From Marinoscillum luteum (lineage in GTDB: Bacteria; Bacteroidota; Bacteroidia; Cytophagales; Cyclobacteriaceae): DNA of 64,000 bases. The first letter of the stretch is position 1, and each line of letters starts with the position of its first letter. The notes beneath the pieces were generated by a model. The model ran no database searches. It had not been told where the DNA came from and saw only the letters and a program-made list of their open reading frames with translations. The stretch is from assembly GCF_044005705.1 (NCBI RefSeq), contig NZ_JBIPKE010000011.1, positions 1 to 64,000 of the forward strand, given 5' to 3'. The translations under genes and the position numbers were made by a program. Shown here one piece after another: positions 1-8,393 of the stretch.

Positions 1-285
1 TTTGGCCTTGTTCGTTCTTGTGATGAACTGAACTCCGAAGGTGTTTGTAGTTCTCATGACAATTCAGCTTTTGAGTGTTTGTGTTAAAATGATTCCTCTC
101 GTGGTGAACTGCTTCCACAAGGTCACTCAAACAGACCTAAAACAGTTCAAATTATGCGATGCAACTATCTGTTTTACAGCTATTTGTATCAATCTGGTGA
201 ACTAAAATAAACCATTCATTTGGTTCACCGGATAGGTCTCATTTTTGCTGAAATTGTCTAAATCGAACTGATACGTAAAAAATAA
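1..285. other. Left-edge non-coding stretch
   Basis: No credible reading frame is visible on either strand. A 7-bp inverted repeat (GGTGAAC at 196-202, GTTCACC at 223-229) encloses an AT-rich loop. The motif GTGAACTG and near copies recur several times, but without regular spacing. The stretch precedes a terminator and a tRNA remnant, so it is probably the native sequence downstream of a tRNA gene. Confidence 0.4.
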
Positions 286-319
286 AAAAGCCCGCAAATC
301 GTAAGATTTGCAGGCTTTT
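286..319 (-). terminator. Rho-independent terminator beyond the tRNA remnant
   Basis: A 15-base arm at 286-300 pairs with 305-319 around a GTAA loop, with one internal mismatch. Read on the minus strand it ends in a T-rich tract, as expected for a terminator. It lies 20 bases beyond the 3' end of the minus-strand tRNA fragment, so it looks like that tRNA's own terminator. Confidence 0.8.
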
Positions 320-339
320 GGGTTCTTATGAACCTTTGT

Positions 340-364
340 TGTCGGGGTGGGAGGATTTGAACCT
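340..364 (-). pseudogene. tRNA-Pro-like 3' fragment (T-arm and acceptor strand)
   Basis: On the minus strand this reads as a T-loop (GGTTCAAATCC) followed by an acceptor 3' strand CACCCCG plus discriminator A. That strand would pair with a CGGGGTG 5' strand, as commonly found in tRNA-Pro. The T-stem breaks down after position 364, and no anticodon arm, D-arm or 5' acceptor strand follows. The fragment keeps an apparent terminator on its downstream side. Such 3' fragments are typical scars of site-specific integration into tRNA genes, but no integrase lies in the window. The amino-acid identity is inferred from the acceptor stem only. Confidence 0.5.
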
Positions 365-367
365 GCC

Positions 368-445
368 ATGCTGATTATGTTTGTCGCGATTGCGACTGTG
401 TTGATCTCCTACTGGTTGTGGCACAAGAAACTGGCTCAGGGATAG
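368..445 (+). pseudogene. C-terminal scrap of a membrane protein
   Basis: An open frame ending at TAG 443-445 encodes about 25 residues: a hydrophobic helix (MFVAIATVLISYWLW) followed by a short basic tail (HKKLAQG). This is how the last transmembrane helix of a transporter looks. The upstream frame runs straight into the tRNA fragment, so the rest of the gene is missing. No family can be assigned. It supports a recombination junction near 364. Confidence 0.4.
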
Positions 446-496
446 TTTCGTCTATTCGGTTAGTCAGGCCTTTGCTCAAAGTTCTTCTGGAATAAA

Positions 497-536
497 GACC
501 ATCTGAGATGAGGGAACCTCATCTCAGGATTGGTCA
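497..536 (-). terminator. Hairpin downstream of the EEP-family gene
   Basis: A perfect 11-bp stem (CTGAGATGAGG 503-513, CCTCATCTCAG 517-527) with a GAA loop, plus outer GACCA/TGGTC pairing. It begins 48 bases beyond the stop of the minus-strand gene at 584. The trailing T tract is weak, so it may act as a terminator or as an mRNA-stabilising 3' hairpin. Confidence 0.55.
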
Positions 537-583
537 TTTGTTCATCTTATATGGTATTTACCATCTTTGTGGTCATACTGAAG

Positions 584-2062
584 TTATTTCTTGTAAAGCT
601 TAACTGTTTGGGTCTGCCCCTCTTTCTGCACCTTAGCTACATAAATACCTTCCTTAAAATCCGAAACATCAATGTCATGTTTGCCTTCCTTATATGTCCT
701 GTCCAGGAGCAAATGGCCGGATAAACTGTAAATCGACAATGAAACATTGGGTTCTGAATTGGCAAATGTTAATTTGTCGACACAGGGATTTGGGTAAAAA
801 CTATTTTCAACCGACAATTCAACAACCTCGTCTCCCACTCTGGCTGATGGGTTGGCAGTGCCCCACCTGAAAACTTCCCAACCCTGATAGGCATGTCTAT
901 TGCAATTCATTCCGGAGGTTGAACCATTTTCGGATGAGACATATTTGTTGTTAAACCCAAAGAGTGCCACCTCATCTGAACTCACAGCAACCCATTCAAA
1001 CTTTTCCCAGTCATCATAGCTCACGCGATTGCAGGTCATTGCTGAATAGCCATTCTCACAACTTACATACTTTCCGTTGGAGCCTTTTAAGGCAACTCGT
1101 CCGCCTCCCGCATCCACTACCAGGAATTTTTCCCAGTCCTGCACGGAAGGTCTGTCGCATGTAATGGGAGATCCGCCATCATTGGAGCTGACATATTTAT
1201 TGCCGTTCTGGAGCCAAATAGTCTGCCCTATGGGCAAATTCGAATGTCCGCCTATCCTTACAGTGGCCACGATGGGTAGGTGGTCAGACGCTACGGGTGA
1301 GTTAACTACGTAAGTGCTTAATGTTGAATTGGAACTTTGATTTTCTATAAAAATATAATCGAGGCGGGTACCAAATCCAGTGGTGACCGAGCCCGTTGGG
1401 TATACCTCGCGATAGGTATCACGCATTTTGAGCGAACTCCCATTTTTGATGTATTCAATAGGATTTATTTCGCCTTCTGTGGAGTTAAAATCACCGGTAA
1501 AAATCACCGGATCTTTAATTGCTCGATTAATGGCACGCTGACAAAGCAGTTCCGCACTCTGAACGCGTGCACCGTGGTATGATACCATAGGAAAATGGCT
1601 GTTATAAACATAAAAATGATTTCCGGTGGCCTTGTCCCTGAAGCGTACATAAGTAACAACCCTATTATAATCCGGATCGTACCCCCTTCCACAATTCCAA
1701 TAGTCATCTTTGAGCCAAAAAGTACCACTGTTGGCATAATCTACATCGTATTTATTGGTTTTGTAAAAAATGTATGAACTCTCACCTGAACCATCGCACT
1801 CACGGCTTATTCCGTAGGTCGAGTACCCTGAAGTCCTGCCCAGGATTTGATCTCGCATATAGCCATGTAGCTCTTGTGTGCCCAAAATATCAGGCTGATG
1901 TGTGTTGATGATGCTCGCTGCATTATCAACTCTACTGTCCCAGTTGGTTCCGTATGGCTGTTGCATGTTATATGACATCACTTTTATATCCTGACCGTGA
2001 AGATTAAAAATGAAGAAATAGAACAGTGCGGATAAATATATTAAGTATCTTTTTTTAGTCAT
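584..2062 (-). CDS. Secreted EEP-family phosphoesterase/nuclease with fascin-like repeats and T9SS domain
   Basis: The protein has 492 residues. Residues 1-23 form a signal peptide. Residues 25-270 match the endonuclease/exonuclease/phosphatase superfamily, with E64 in GTQE, H156 in NSHFP, D191 and N193 in GDFN, and D260-H261 in SDHLP as the expected catalytic and metal-binding residues. Residues 278-402 hold three fascin-like beta-trefoil repeats of about 42 residues (NGKYVSS, CDR or CNR, W-E-x-F). Residues 420-492 form a type A T9SS sorting domain (YPNP start, KLYKK end). It is therefore probably exported through the outer membrane and released or anchored. The substrate could be nucleic acid, a phospholipid or another phosphodiester; the sequence does not say which. 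The same fascin module occurs in the upstream GH5 gene, suggesting a shared binding target. Confidence 0.88.
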   Translation of the reverse strand: MTKKRYLIYLSALFYFFIFNLHGQDIKVMSYNMQQPYGTNWDSRVDNAASIINTHQPDILGTQELHGYMRDQILGRTSGYSTYGISRECDGSGESSYIFYKTNKYDVDYANSGTFWLKDDYWNCGRGYDPDYNRVVTYVRFRDKATGNHFYVYNSHFPMVSYHGARVQSAELLCQRAINRAIKDPVIFTGDFNSTEGEINPIEYIKNGSSLKMRDTYREVYPTGSVTTGFGTRLDYIFIENQSSNSTLSTYVVNSPVASDHLPIVATVRIGGHSNLPIGQTIWLQNGNKYVSSNDGGSPITCDRPSVQDWEKFLVVDAGGGRVALKGSNGKYVSCENGYSAMTCNRVSYDDWEKFEWVAVSSDEVALFGFNNKYVSSENGSTSGMNCNRHAYQGWEVFRWGTANPSARVGDEVVELSVENSFYPNPCVDKLTFANSEPNVSLSIYSLSGHLLLDRTYKEGKHDIDVSDFKEGIYVAKVQKEGQTQTVKLYKK

Positions 2063-2120
2063 GATGATCGATTTTAAGTCATTGAATGGTAATTATCAGA
2101 TGTTGTGAGGATGGGGTGTC

Positions 2121-2158
2121 AGAATCTCCGGATTAGAATGAAAACGATCCGGAGTTTC
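2121..2158. repeat. Imperfect stem-loop between two secreted-enzyme genes
   Basis: A 13-bp inverted repeat (one mismatch) containing CTCCGGAT and ATCCGGAG encloses a 12-base loop. It lies just past the stop of the GH5 gene at 2186 on the minus strand. There is no T tract, so it may be a weak or Rho-assisted terminator or an mRNA-processing hairpin. Confidence 0.45.
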
Positions 2159-2185
2159 TGATCACCCTACTAGAATTTATGGTAA

Positions 2186-3901
2186 CTACTTAATAACCAA
2201 CTTTTTAGATATGGTTTGTTCTGGACTTGATAGTATCACCACATACGCACCTGAACTTAAGCTTGACACTTTGAGCTGTCCGGTTTCTAAGAGCGATGAA
2301 TAGACTGTGCGACCACTTAAGTCTACTACTTTTACCTGATCAAAGTCCGCTGCATCGATTGTGAAAGATTCAACCGCCGGGTTTGGGTAGATTTTAACCT
2401 CTGCATCAGTTTGCAGTTTCACGATTTCACCTGTGGTCACTCTGGCGCCTGAGGCTACCTCCCAGGTAAATTTCTCCCAGATATCGGCAGTGATCCTATT
2501 GCACATCATTTCGGAATTTCCGTCTTCCGAGGATACGAATCGACCATTGTTGCCTTGTAATCCAAAAGTGCCATTCCCAAAATCGACCCAGGAAAAAGCT
2601 TCCCAATCACCAATAGACAGTCGGTTGCATAGGATGCCTGATTGCCCATTTTCTGAAGAAACGTACCGGCCATTATTCCCGCGAAGGGCGATAAGCCCAT
2701 TGCCGGCATCCACTACGGTGAACTGTTCCCATTCCTGCGGGGACTGACGATCGCAATTCATGGGTGATAAGCCGTTTTCTGAGCTTACGTATAGTCCGTT
2801 ACTCCCCCTAATCCCAATTGTCTGCCCGATGGGACCTCCGGCACTGGCTGTAGGCCAATTGCCATAATCAGGGGTCCAGACGACATTATTGTCATCCATA
2901 GCACCTTTGAACCATTGCAGATCACCATCACTCGCTCCGAGAAATGTAAATTCAAGCCATCCCAACTGATGACTTTCTATCATGTTGTTGAAACCACTAT
3001 AAGAAGTACCTGGATCAAACTCCGTGCAAATCAAAGCTGGTGTCATGCCACCACCTGTATCATATTTGAACTCTGAAATACACGCATCTACAGAAGCCAT
3101 GGTTTCATATCCGTGAAAGGCAACTGAAGCATTGCTAAAGTCAACACCTCTCCAGCGCATGTAACCAATTCCGTCCAATGCTTCACGACCAGAATTGAAA
3201 GACATAAATGAACAAGTCATAATATGAGTATTAGGTGCTTTAGACCTTATCGTATTGTAAAGTACGACTTGATTTTCCCAATCGGAAGTTGACCAAGCAG
3301 CAGGGTTATAAGGACCCGGTTCGTTATGTGTTTCATATATTACATGGGTGCGATCCTTATACCGTGGTGCATAGAAATTCCAGAACTGTTGAGCCCATGC
3401 CATACTGGCAATTTGCCCATTGTTATTCCCGCATCCAATGGTGATAATCAGATAAAGATTAGCTTGGGCTGTCATTTCTACCAACTGGTCGCAAATTGCA
3501 GCATTTTGGCCTACTACGTGATTATGACCACCTATCGGGCAATCCATTTCAAGGTACACATGAAGACTGTTGAGTCCGTAAACCGTAGAAAGAGCATTGA
3601 GTTGACTCTGAGTTGGCATAACAGCGGCGCCGGTATGAGTTGCATTGTCTCCGCCATCCCAAGACAAACTTACTCCACGAAGCGGAGTGTTTTTGTCGGT
3701 CAGTAAACGGTTGAAGCCACTGTCGCTATTGATATGTGGCCTGCCTCGGTCAGCAAGTACTTCTAACTGTGAGCACAAGAGAATTATCAGACAAATAAGG
3801 CTGACTGGTAAGTGTCCGGAAAAGTTTCCCCGGGCTACCTTGTTTGGGTCATGCATTTCAGATGCCCTGAGGGGTTTCAAAACTGAAGAAGATTTTCTCA
3901 T
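2186..3901 (-). CDS. Secreted GH5-family glycoside hydrolase with fascin-like repeats and T9SS domain
   Basis: The protein has 571 residues. A hydrophobic signal segment lies at about 31-50 behind a long N-terminal stretch, so M16 may be the true start. Residues 65-345 resemble glycoside hydrolase family 5. THNEP places the likely acid/base at E194, and ICTEFDP places the likely nucleophile at E294; H263 lies in a conserved HGYE segment. Residues 358-482 form three fascin-like repeats (NGLYVSSENG, CDR, WEQF), closely matching those of the downstream EEP enzyme. Residues 500-571 are a T9SS sorting domain (YPNP to KKLVIK). The expected role is hydrolysis of a beta-linked polysaccharide outside the cell. 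The exact substrate (cellulose, mannan or other) cannot be read from the sequence. Confidence 0.85.
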   Translation of the reverse strand: MRKSSSVLKPLRASEMHDPNKVARGNFSGHLPVSLICLIILLCSQLEVLADRGRPHINSDSGFNRLLTDKNTPLRGVSLSWDGGDNATHTGAAVMPTQSQLNALSTVYGLNSLHVYLEMDCPIGGHNHVVGQNAAICDQLVEMTAQANLYLIITIGCGNNNGQIASMAWAQQFWNFYAPRYKDRTHVIYETHNEPGPYNPAAWSTSDWENQVVLYNTIRSKAPNTHIMTCSFMSFNSGREALDGIGYMRWRGVDFSNASVAFHGYETMASVDACISEFKYDTGGGMTPALICTEFDPGTSYSGFNNMIESHQLGWLEFTFLGASDGDLQWFKGAMDDNNVVWTPDYGNWPTASAGGPIGQTIGIRGSNGLYVSSENGLSPMNCDRQSPQEWEQFTVVDAGNGLIALRGNNGRYVSSENGQSGILCNRLSIGDWEAFSWVDFGNGTFGLQGNNGRFVSSEDGNSEMMCNRITADIWEKFTWEVASGARVTTGEIVKLQTDAEVKIYPNPAVESFTIDAADFDQVKVVDLSGRTVYSSLLETGQLKVSSLSSGAYVVILSSPEQTISKKLVIK

Positions 3902-4070
3902 AATATTAGGTTTATGGTTTAGTAAAACATGGTGCAGAAGATAGCTGAAAGGATTGCCTGCACAGAAATTCAGGCCTACGACAAAAGATGGACAGAATTG
4001 TTACTATCTGATAATCAGGCAATTAAATTCACTAACCTAAGTAACTGAAGGGGGGAGACGTAAAGTGTAG

Positions 4071-7000
4071 TTATAAGGTAAGGAGGTAATCTGTAATACT
4101 CTCACTTGAAGACAAGCCTAGCTTTTTGCGCAGGCGGTAGCGACTTTTCTCCACTCCACGTACTGAGATGTTAAGAATGTTTGCAATCTCTTTGGTCTGA
4201 ATATTCAGCCGAATAAAGAGGCACATTTGCAGGTGCGATTTAGTTAAGCCAGCATGCTTCTCGTGTAAACGCTGAATGAATTGGTGATGTGTTTCGTTGA
4301 AATGAATTTCAAATTGTTGCCAGTTTTCGTCATCGGCAATTTCCCGCTCTACCGATCTGACTAGCCTGAGGTATTGGTTTTTAACAGGTGCCGAAATGGT
4401 ATTTGAAACATTTTGTAATTCCTCTTTTATGTTTCGTAATACCTTGTTTTTGTGGGCAATGTGCAGAATAGAGGTAGTAAGTTTGGAGTTTTGATTAACT
4501 AAAGTGGCTTCCAGATTTTCATTTTGCAGTTTGATGATTTCTTTCTCAGCAGCCAGTCGCTCTTGTTTCAATATGCGCTCTCGTTTAATCACTCTGGTTC
4601 GATACCAGGCGGTAACCGTCATGGCTAAAGCGATGAAGATCAAACATCGAAACCACAGAGTATTCCAGAATGGAGGAGCTACACGGATAGTAAGGGTGCG
4701 TACATTGTCAGACCAGATACCATCAGGGCCGGCGGCCATCACCATAAATTGATACTCCCCACTTGGCAAATTGGTATATGTGGCGAATCGTTTCTCCAAA
4801 TTGACAAGATTCCATTCATCATCGAACCCTTCCAGCATGTATTTATACCTGATCATCCGGGGGTTGGTGTAGTCTATGGCAGCAAACTCAAGGGATACCG
4901 TCTTATCTTTGAAGGTCAGATCCAATTCTGAGGTGAGGGCTAAAGATTTTTTCAATACTATTCGATCATTGATCTTCTCCCCCACTTTGACTGACTTATT
5001 GAGAATCCGGAGGTTTGTAATCTCCAGGTGTGGCTCAGTGTTGCTCAGTTCAAATTGGGTTGGATGGATTTCATTGAACCCGTTGATCCCCCCAAAAAAC
5101 AAGGTGCCATCGCTTGTTCGAAGGCACGAACTCATGTTGAATAAATCGCCCTGAAGGTTGTTGTTGGTACTGTAGTTCTTAATAGTACCATTAACAGTAT
5201 TGAGCTTGGTTAACCCCTTCGTCGTGCCTAGCCACAATTGGTATTGGTCATCCTCCAGAACGGAATAAACGGTGTTGGAAGCAAATCCTGATACTCCATC
5301 GTATCTGGCAAATGTGCCATTGTTCTTTAGAATAACCAGGCCATTTCCTTCCGTGCCAATACATAACTGGCCTTTGGAATCCTCAAAAAGTGTCCGAATG
5401 AAATTACTGGGGATACTGCCAGGGTCATCCGGGCGGTTGCTGAAATGTTCAAAGCAGTCACATTGAGGATCATATCGGTCAAGCCCGGCATCTTCTGTGC
5501 CAATCCATACCATGCCTTGGTGATCGACTAAGGTGCACATCACCTGAAAGTGCGAAATACTCGCCGGGTCTTCAGGGTCGTGAATATACCGCCTGAATTG
5601 TTTCGTATTTAGGTTATACCTAAAAAGTCCACCACCCAATGTGCCCATCCAAATATTTTGATTATGATCCTCTGTGATGTTCCAGATGTTGGTATCTTTT
5701 ATATCTTCTGGTATACCGGGTATTTCGGCATTATGCTCGAATGAATTGGATTGTAGGTCGTATCGATCGATTCCGTTGCCATAGGTGCCTACCCATATGT
5801 AGCCTTTCGAATCTTTAAATAAGGCTTTCACGACATTTCCACCTATACTCTTTTTATTATCCTGTGAGTGTTTGAGGTGCAAAAAGGATTGATGGGGCCT
5901 ATTATAAATATTCAGGCCGCCACCATCTGTTCCGATCAGAAGGGTTTCATTATCCACTTCCAGCAATGCAAGCACAGACTTCTGACTCAAGCCATCATTT
6001 GCATCTGTTCGTACTGAATGGGCTACAAATTTCTCAATATTTTTAGATGCCAGGTTCAGTCCTTCTCGGAATGTTCCCAGCCAGAGATTTTTGTCATTAT
6101 CTATGTAAACCGAGTGTATGGCATTGCTGCTGATTCCGTTTTTATTACCTGGGTTGTGTTGATAATGTTCGAATGTTTCTGAATCCGTATGGAGTAATTC
6201 CAACCCGCCACCATCAGTACCAATGGCTAAAATACCAGGTGAAAGCTCCTGAATGGCAGTTACGATATTGCTTGTGAGGTCACCAGACGCATCACCCTGA
6301 ATATAGTGTCTGACTTGTTTTGTGCCAATGTTATACCTATAGAGACCCGAGCTAACACTGCCAATCCATAGCTCGTTGTTGGAATCCACATACAGGTACT
6401 TTAAATATCCGTCTATGCTTACCTTTTCCTCCAGGGAATCAGTCATACATACGAGTTCACTTTGTGCAGATGGATAATAGCACAAATCTCCTTCATAGTG
6501 TCCAACCCATATTTTTCCCGAGTTGTCTTCGGCAAAAGAGGAAACGTGTCGTTCACTGTAGGTGCTGCCAGGTGTCGTTAAATGCCGAAAGATCTTTTTC
6601 TCCTTATCAAAGATGTCTACCCCGCCCCCAAGTGTACCTATCCAGATATTTCCTTTCGAATCCTGAAAAATACTCTTGATGGTGTTATTAATAATACTTT
6701 CGGGTACATCATCACGATGAGAGAAACCTTCAAACTGTTCGCTTTCTCTATTGTAAATACAGAACCCACGTCCATTCGTACCAATGAGTATATCCTTGTT
6801 AGCATCTTCAATGATGGCATTGATATAATTGCCAGAAATACTTGTGGAGTCATTATATGTATATCTGGTGAAATTATAGCCGTTATACATAAAGAGGCCC
6901 TCGGTAGTTCCCAACCATATGTAGCCATAGCTATCCTGAGTAATACAATTAATTGGGACATTTGGCAATCCTTCATCCAGTGATATATGATTGAATATCA

Positions 7001-7076
7001 GCTTTTTATCTTGTGAATACGCTGGTTGATTCAAAAAGCAGAAAACAAGAATGCATTTTTGGACGATTTGCTTCAT
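4071..7076 (-). CDS. Beta-propeller/Y_Y_Y transmembrane regulator with LuxR-type HTH
   Basis: The protein has 1001 residues. A signal peptide (1-21) is followed by many two-component-regulator propeller repeats to about residue 690 (recurring D-x-x-G-x-x-W-I/V-G-T and L-x-I-G-T-x-G-x-G). These would form two periplasmic seven-bladed propellers. A Y_Y_Y domain follows, then one transmembrane helix near 803-825, a coiled coil (about 830-880) and a C-terminal helix-turn-helix near 943-1001 (KEIANILNISVRGVEKSRYRLRKKLGL). No histidine kinase or receiver domain is present, so ligand sensing and DNA binding sit in one polypeptide. In related Bacteroidota proteins this architecture senses glycans. 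Divergence from any SusC/SusD pair and proximity to the GH5 and EEP genes suggest it may control those enzymes (inference). Confidence 0.88.
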   Translation of the reverse strand: MKQIVQKCILVFCFLNQPAYSQDKKLIFNHISLDEGLPNVPINCITQDSYGYIWLGTTEGLFMYNGYNFTRYTYNDSTSISGNYINAIIEDANKDILIGTNGRGFCIYNRESEQFEGFSHRDDVPESIINNTIKSIFQDSKGNIWIGTLGGGVDIFDKEKKIFRHLTTPGSTYSERHVSSFAEDNSGKIWVGHYEGDLCYYPSAQSELVCMTDSLEEKVSIDGYLKYLYVDSNNELWIGSVSSGLYRYNIGTKQVRHYIQGDASGDLTSNIVTAIQELSPGILAIGTDGGGLELLHTDSETFEHYQHNPGNKNGISSNAIHSVYIDNDKNLWLGTFREGLNLASKNIEKFVAHSVRTDANDGLSQKSVLALLEVDNETLLIGTDGGGLNIYNRPHQSFLHLKHSQDNKKSIGGNVVKALFKDSKGYIWVGTYGNGIDRYDLQSNSFEHNAEIPGIPEDIKDTNIWNITEDHNQNIWMGTLGGGLFRYNLNTKQFRRYIHDPEDPASISHFQVMCTLVDHQGMVWIGTEDAGLDRYDPQCDCFEHFSNRPDDPGSIPSNFIRTLFEDSKGQLCIGTEGNGLVILKNNGTFARYDGVSGFASNTVYSVLEDDQYQLWLGTTKGLTKLNTVNGTIKNYSTNNNLQGDLFNMSSCLRTSDGTLFFGGINGFNEIHPTQFELSNTEPHLEITNLRILNKSVKVGEKINDRIVLKKSLALTSELDLTFKDKTVSLEFAAIDYTNPRMIRYKYMLEGFDDEWNLVNLEKRFATYTNLPSGEYQFMVMAAGPDGIWSDNVRTLTIRVAPPFWNTLWFRCLIFIALAMTVTAWYRTRVIKRERILKQERLAAEKEIIKLQNENLEATLVNQNSKLTTSILHIAHKNKVLRNIKEELQNVSNTISAPVKNQYLRLVRSVEREIADDENWQQFEIHFNETHHQFIQRLHEKHAGLTKSHLQMCLFIRLNIQTKEIANILNISVRGVEKSRYRLRKKLGLSSSESITDYLLTL

Positions 7077-7312
7077 GAGGTAATTAGAGCCTGAATGGGA
7101 ATCAAGCTGTTACTTGCAATTTCAGCAAATTATCCTAAAAAAGTAATCGTTCAAACTCAACCTTTCGTCATTCCACTTTTCGATGTGTAGCGCTGCACGA
7201 TATACCGGAATCTCTATTGATCTGAAGTGAAAGTGAGATTAAGGCATTGCTCGAGCCTCACAAACCGGAATGACTAACTCAAAGCTTGATCCTGGTAAAC
7301 TCAGGATCTCTC

Positions 7313-7564
7313 CTACCCAATTCTGGACTCGGAGTACAGGTTATAAGCTGCGACCAGGGACTCGCGCCCTGTGGATTCCTGATATCGCTGATACTCCTGC
7401 ATCTGCTCGCGTCGCTCTGCGTAAACCGGCTGATATGCCGCCTCAAAAGCGTCCCAAACGATCAAGAGGAAGCCATAGCTAATTTTACTCTGGCGACCGT
7501 TCTCCAACCACTGGTCAAAAAGGGCCTCATCTAAGGGTTTTGGGAAATCTGAACCATCAAACAT
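7313..7564 (-). CDS. Small conserved-looking hypothetical protein
   Basis: The 83-residue protein is rich in aromatic and acidic residues (DEALFDQWLENGRQSKISYG near the start, YNLYSESRIG at the end). It has no signal peptide or membrane segment. Its regular composition and lack of rare codons suggest a real gene rather than a chance frame, and it fills an otherwise empty gap. Function is unknown. It stands alone between the propeller regulator and the KefG-like gene. No clear promoter or Shine-Dalgarno sequence is seen, and short overlapping plus-strand frames look like shadows. Confidence 0.6.
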   Translation of the reverse strand: MFDGSDFPKPLDEALFDQWLENGRQSKISYGFLLIVWDAFEAAYQPVYAERREQMQEYQRYQESTGRESLVAAYNLYSESRIG

Positions 7565-7792
7565 ATTGAAAGGATGTCATAGCGAAACAAGGCTGCAAGT
7601 TAGGGAGTTCTCCCCCTTGTCCCCTGTGAAAAGTCTCATTTTATCAGATATTGTATGCATGCTCTAGTGAAATGACCGACTCTCATGATTCAAAAGGAAG
7701 TATCAAGGCATCCTGAGTCTGACGCTCAAAATTGAGTTTGAAAGGCTATAATTGTAACTGATCAGTTTTCAAGTGAATCAATCGTCCAGATT

Positions 7793-8392
7793 ATGTCTAA
7801 AATACTCGTCTTGTTTGCTCACCCCAAATTTGAAAGATCCCGAGTCAATAAATTGCTGGTGGAGAAAATAAGGAAGCGATCCAGCGTCACGTTCCACGAT
7901 CTGTATGAGCGTTATCCCGATTTTAACATTGATGTAGTATTCGAAAAGGAGCTATTGGCCAAGCATGACATCATCATTTGGCATCACCCCTTCTATTGGT
8001 ACAGTTGTCCCCCATTAATGAAGCAATGGATCGATGTAGTACTGGAGTTTAAGTGGGCCTATGGACCTGAGGGGAATGCCCTCAAAGGCAAGCAGGCACT
8101 CAACGTACTTACTCTGGGTGGATCCAGGGAGGTTTATTGTGCGGAAGGACGCAATCACTATACGGTTAATGAATTTTTAAGGCCTTTTGAGCAGACCGCC
8201 AGGCTATGTGGGATGGATTATCTCCCTCCCTTTGCGATCCTGGGTACGCATCGGCTGTCGGACAATGACCTGGCGAAGTACGCCGCCCAGTACGATGCGC
8301 TGATAACCTTGCTCCTGCAAGGGGTGACTCCCAGGGAGGTGGGTAAATGTGACTATTTCAATGATGTGGAGGAACTCAAAAACCTAATGTGA
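7793..8392 (+). CDS. KefG/KefF-like NAD(P)H:quinone oxidoreductase, antiporter ancillary subunit
   Basis: The 199-residue protein is a flavodoxin-fold oxidoreductase of the NQO/KefF family. The N-terminus (SKILVLFAHPKFERSRVNKLL) is the FMN phosphate-binding region. HHPFYWYSCPPLMKQWIDVVL and LTLGGS are family hallmarks. In enterobacteria such proteins bind the cytoplasmic side of KefB or KefC and are needed for full activity during electrophile stress. Its stop codon is separated by one base from the start of the antiporter gene, so the pair is almost certainly co-transcribed and translationally coupled. Enzymatic activity versus a purely regulatory role cannot be judged from sequence. Confidence 0.9.
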   Translation: MSKILVLFAHPKFERSRVNKLLVEKIRKRSSVTFHDLYERYPDFNIDVVFEKELLAKHDIIIWHHPFYWYSCPPLMKQWIDVVLEFKWAYGPEGNALKGKQALNVLTLGGSREVYCAEGRNHYTVNEFLRPFEQTARLCGMDYLPPFAILGTHRLSDNDLAKYAAQYDALITLLLQGVTPREVGKCDYFNDVEELKNLM

Positions 8393-8393
8393 T

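Noticed and set aside
7270..7534. Overlapping plus-strand frames in the gap before the KefG-like gene
   Set aside because: They are the complement of the better minus-strand frame at 7313-7564 and look like shadows.
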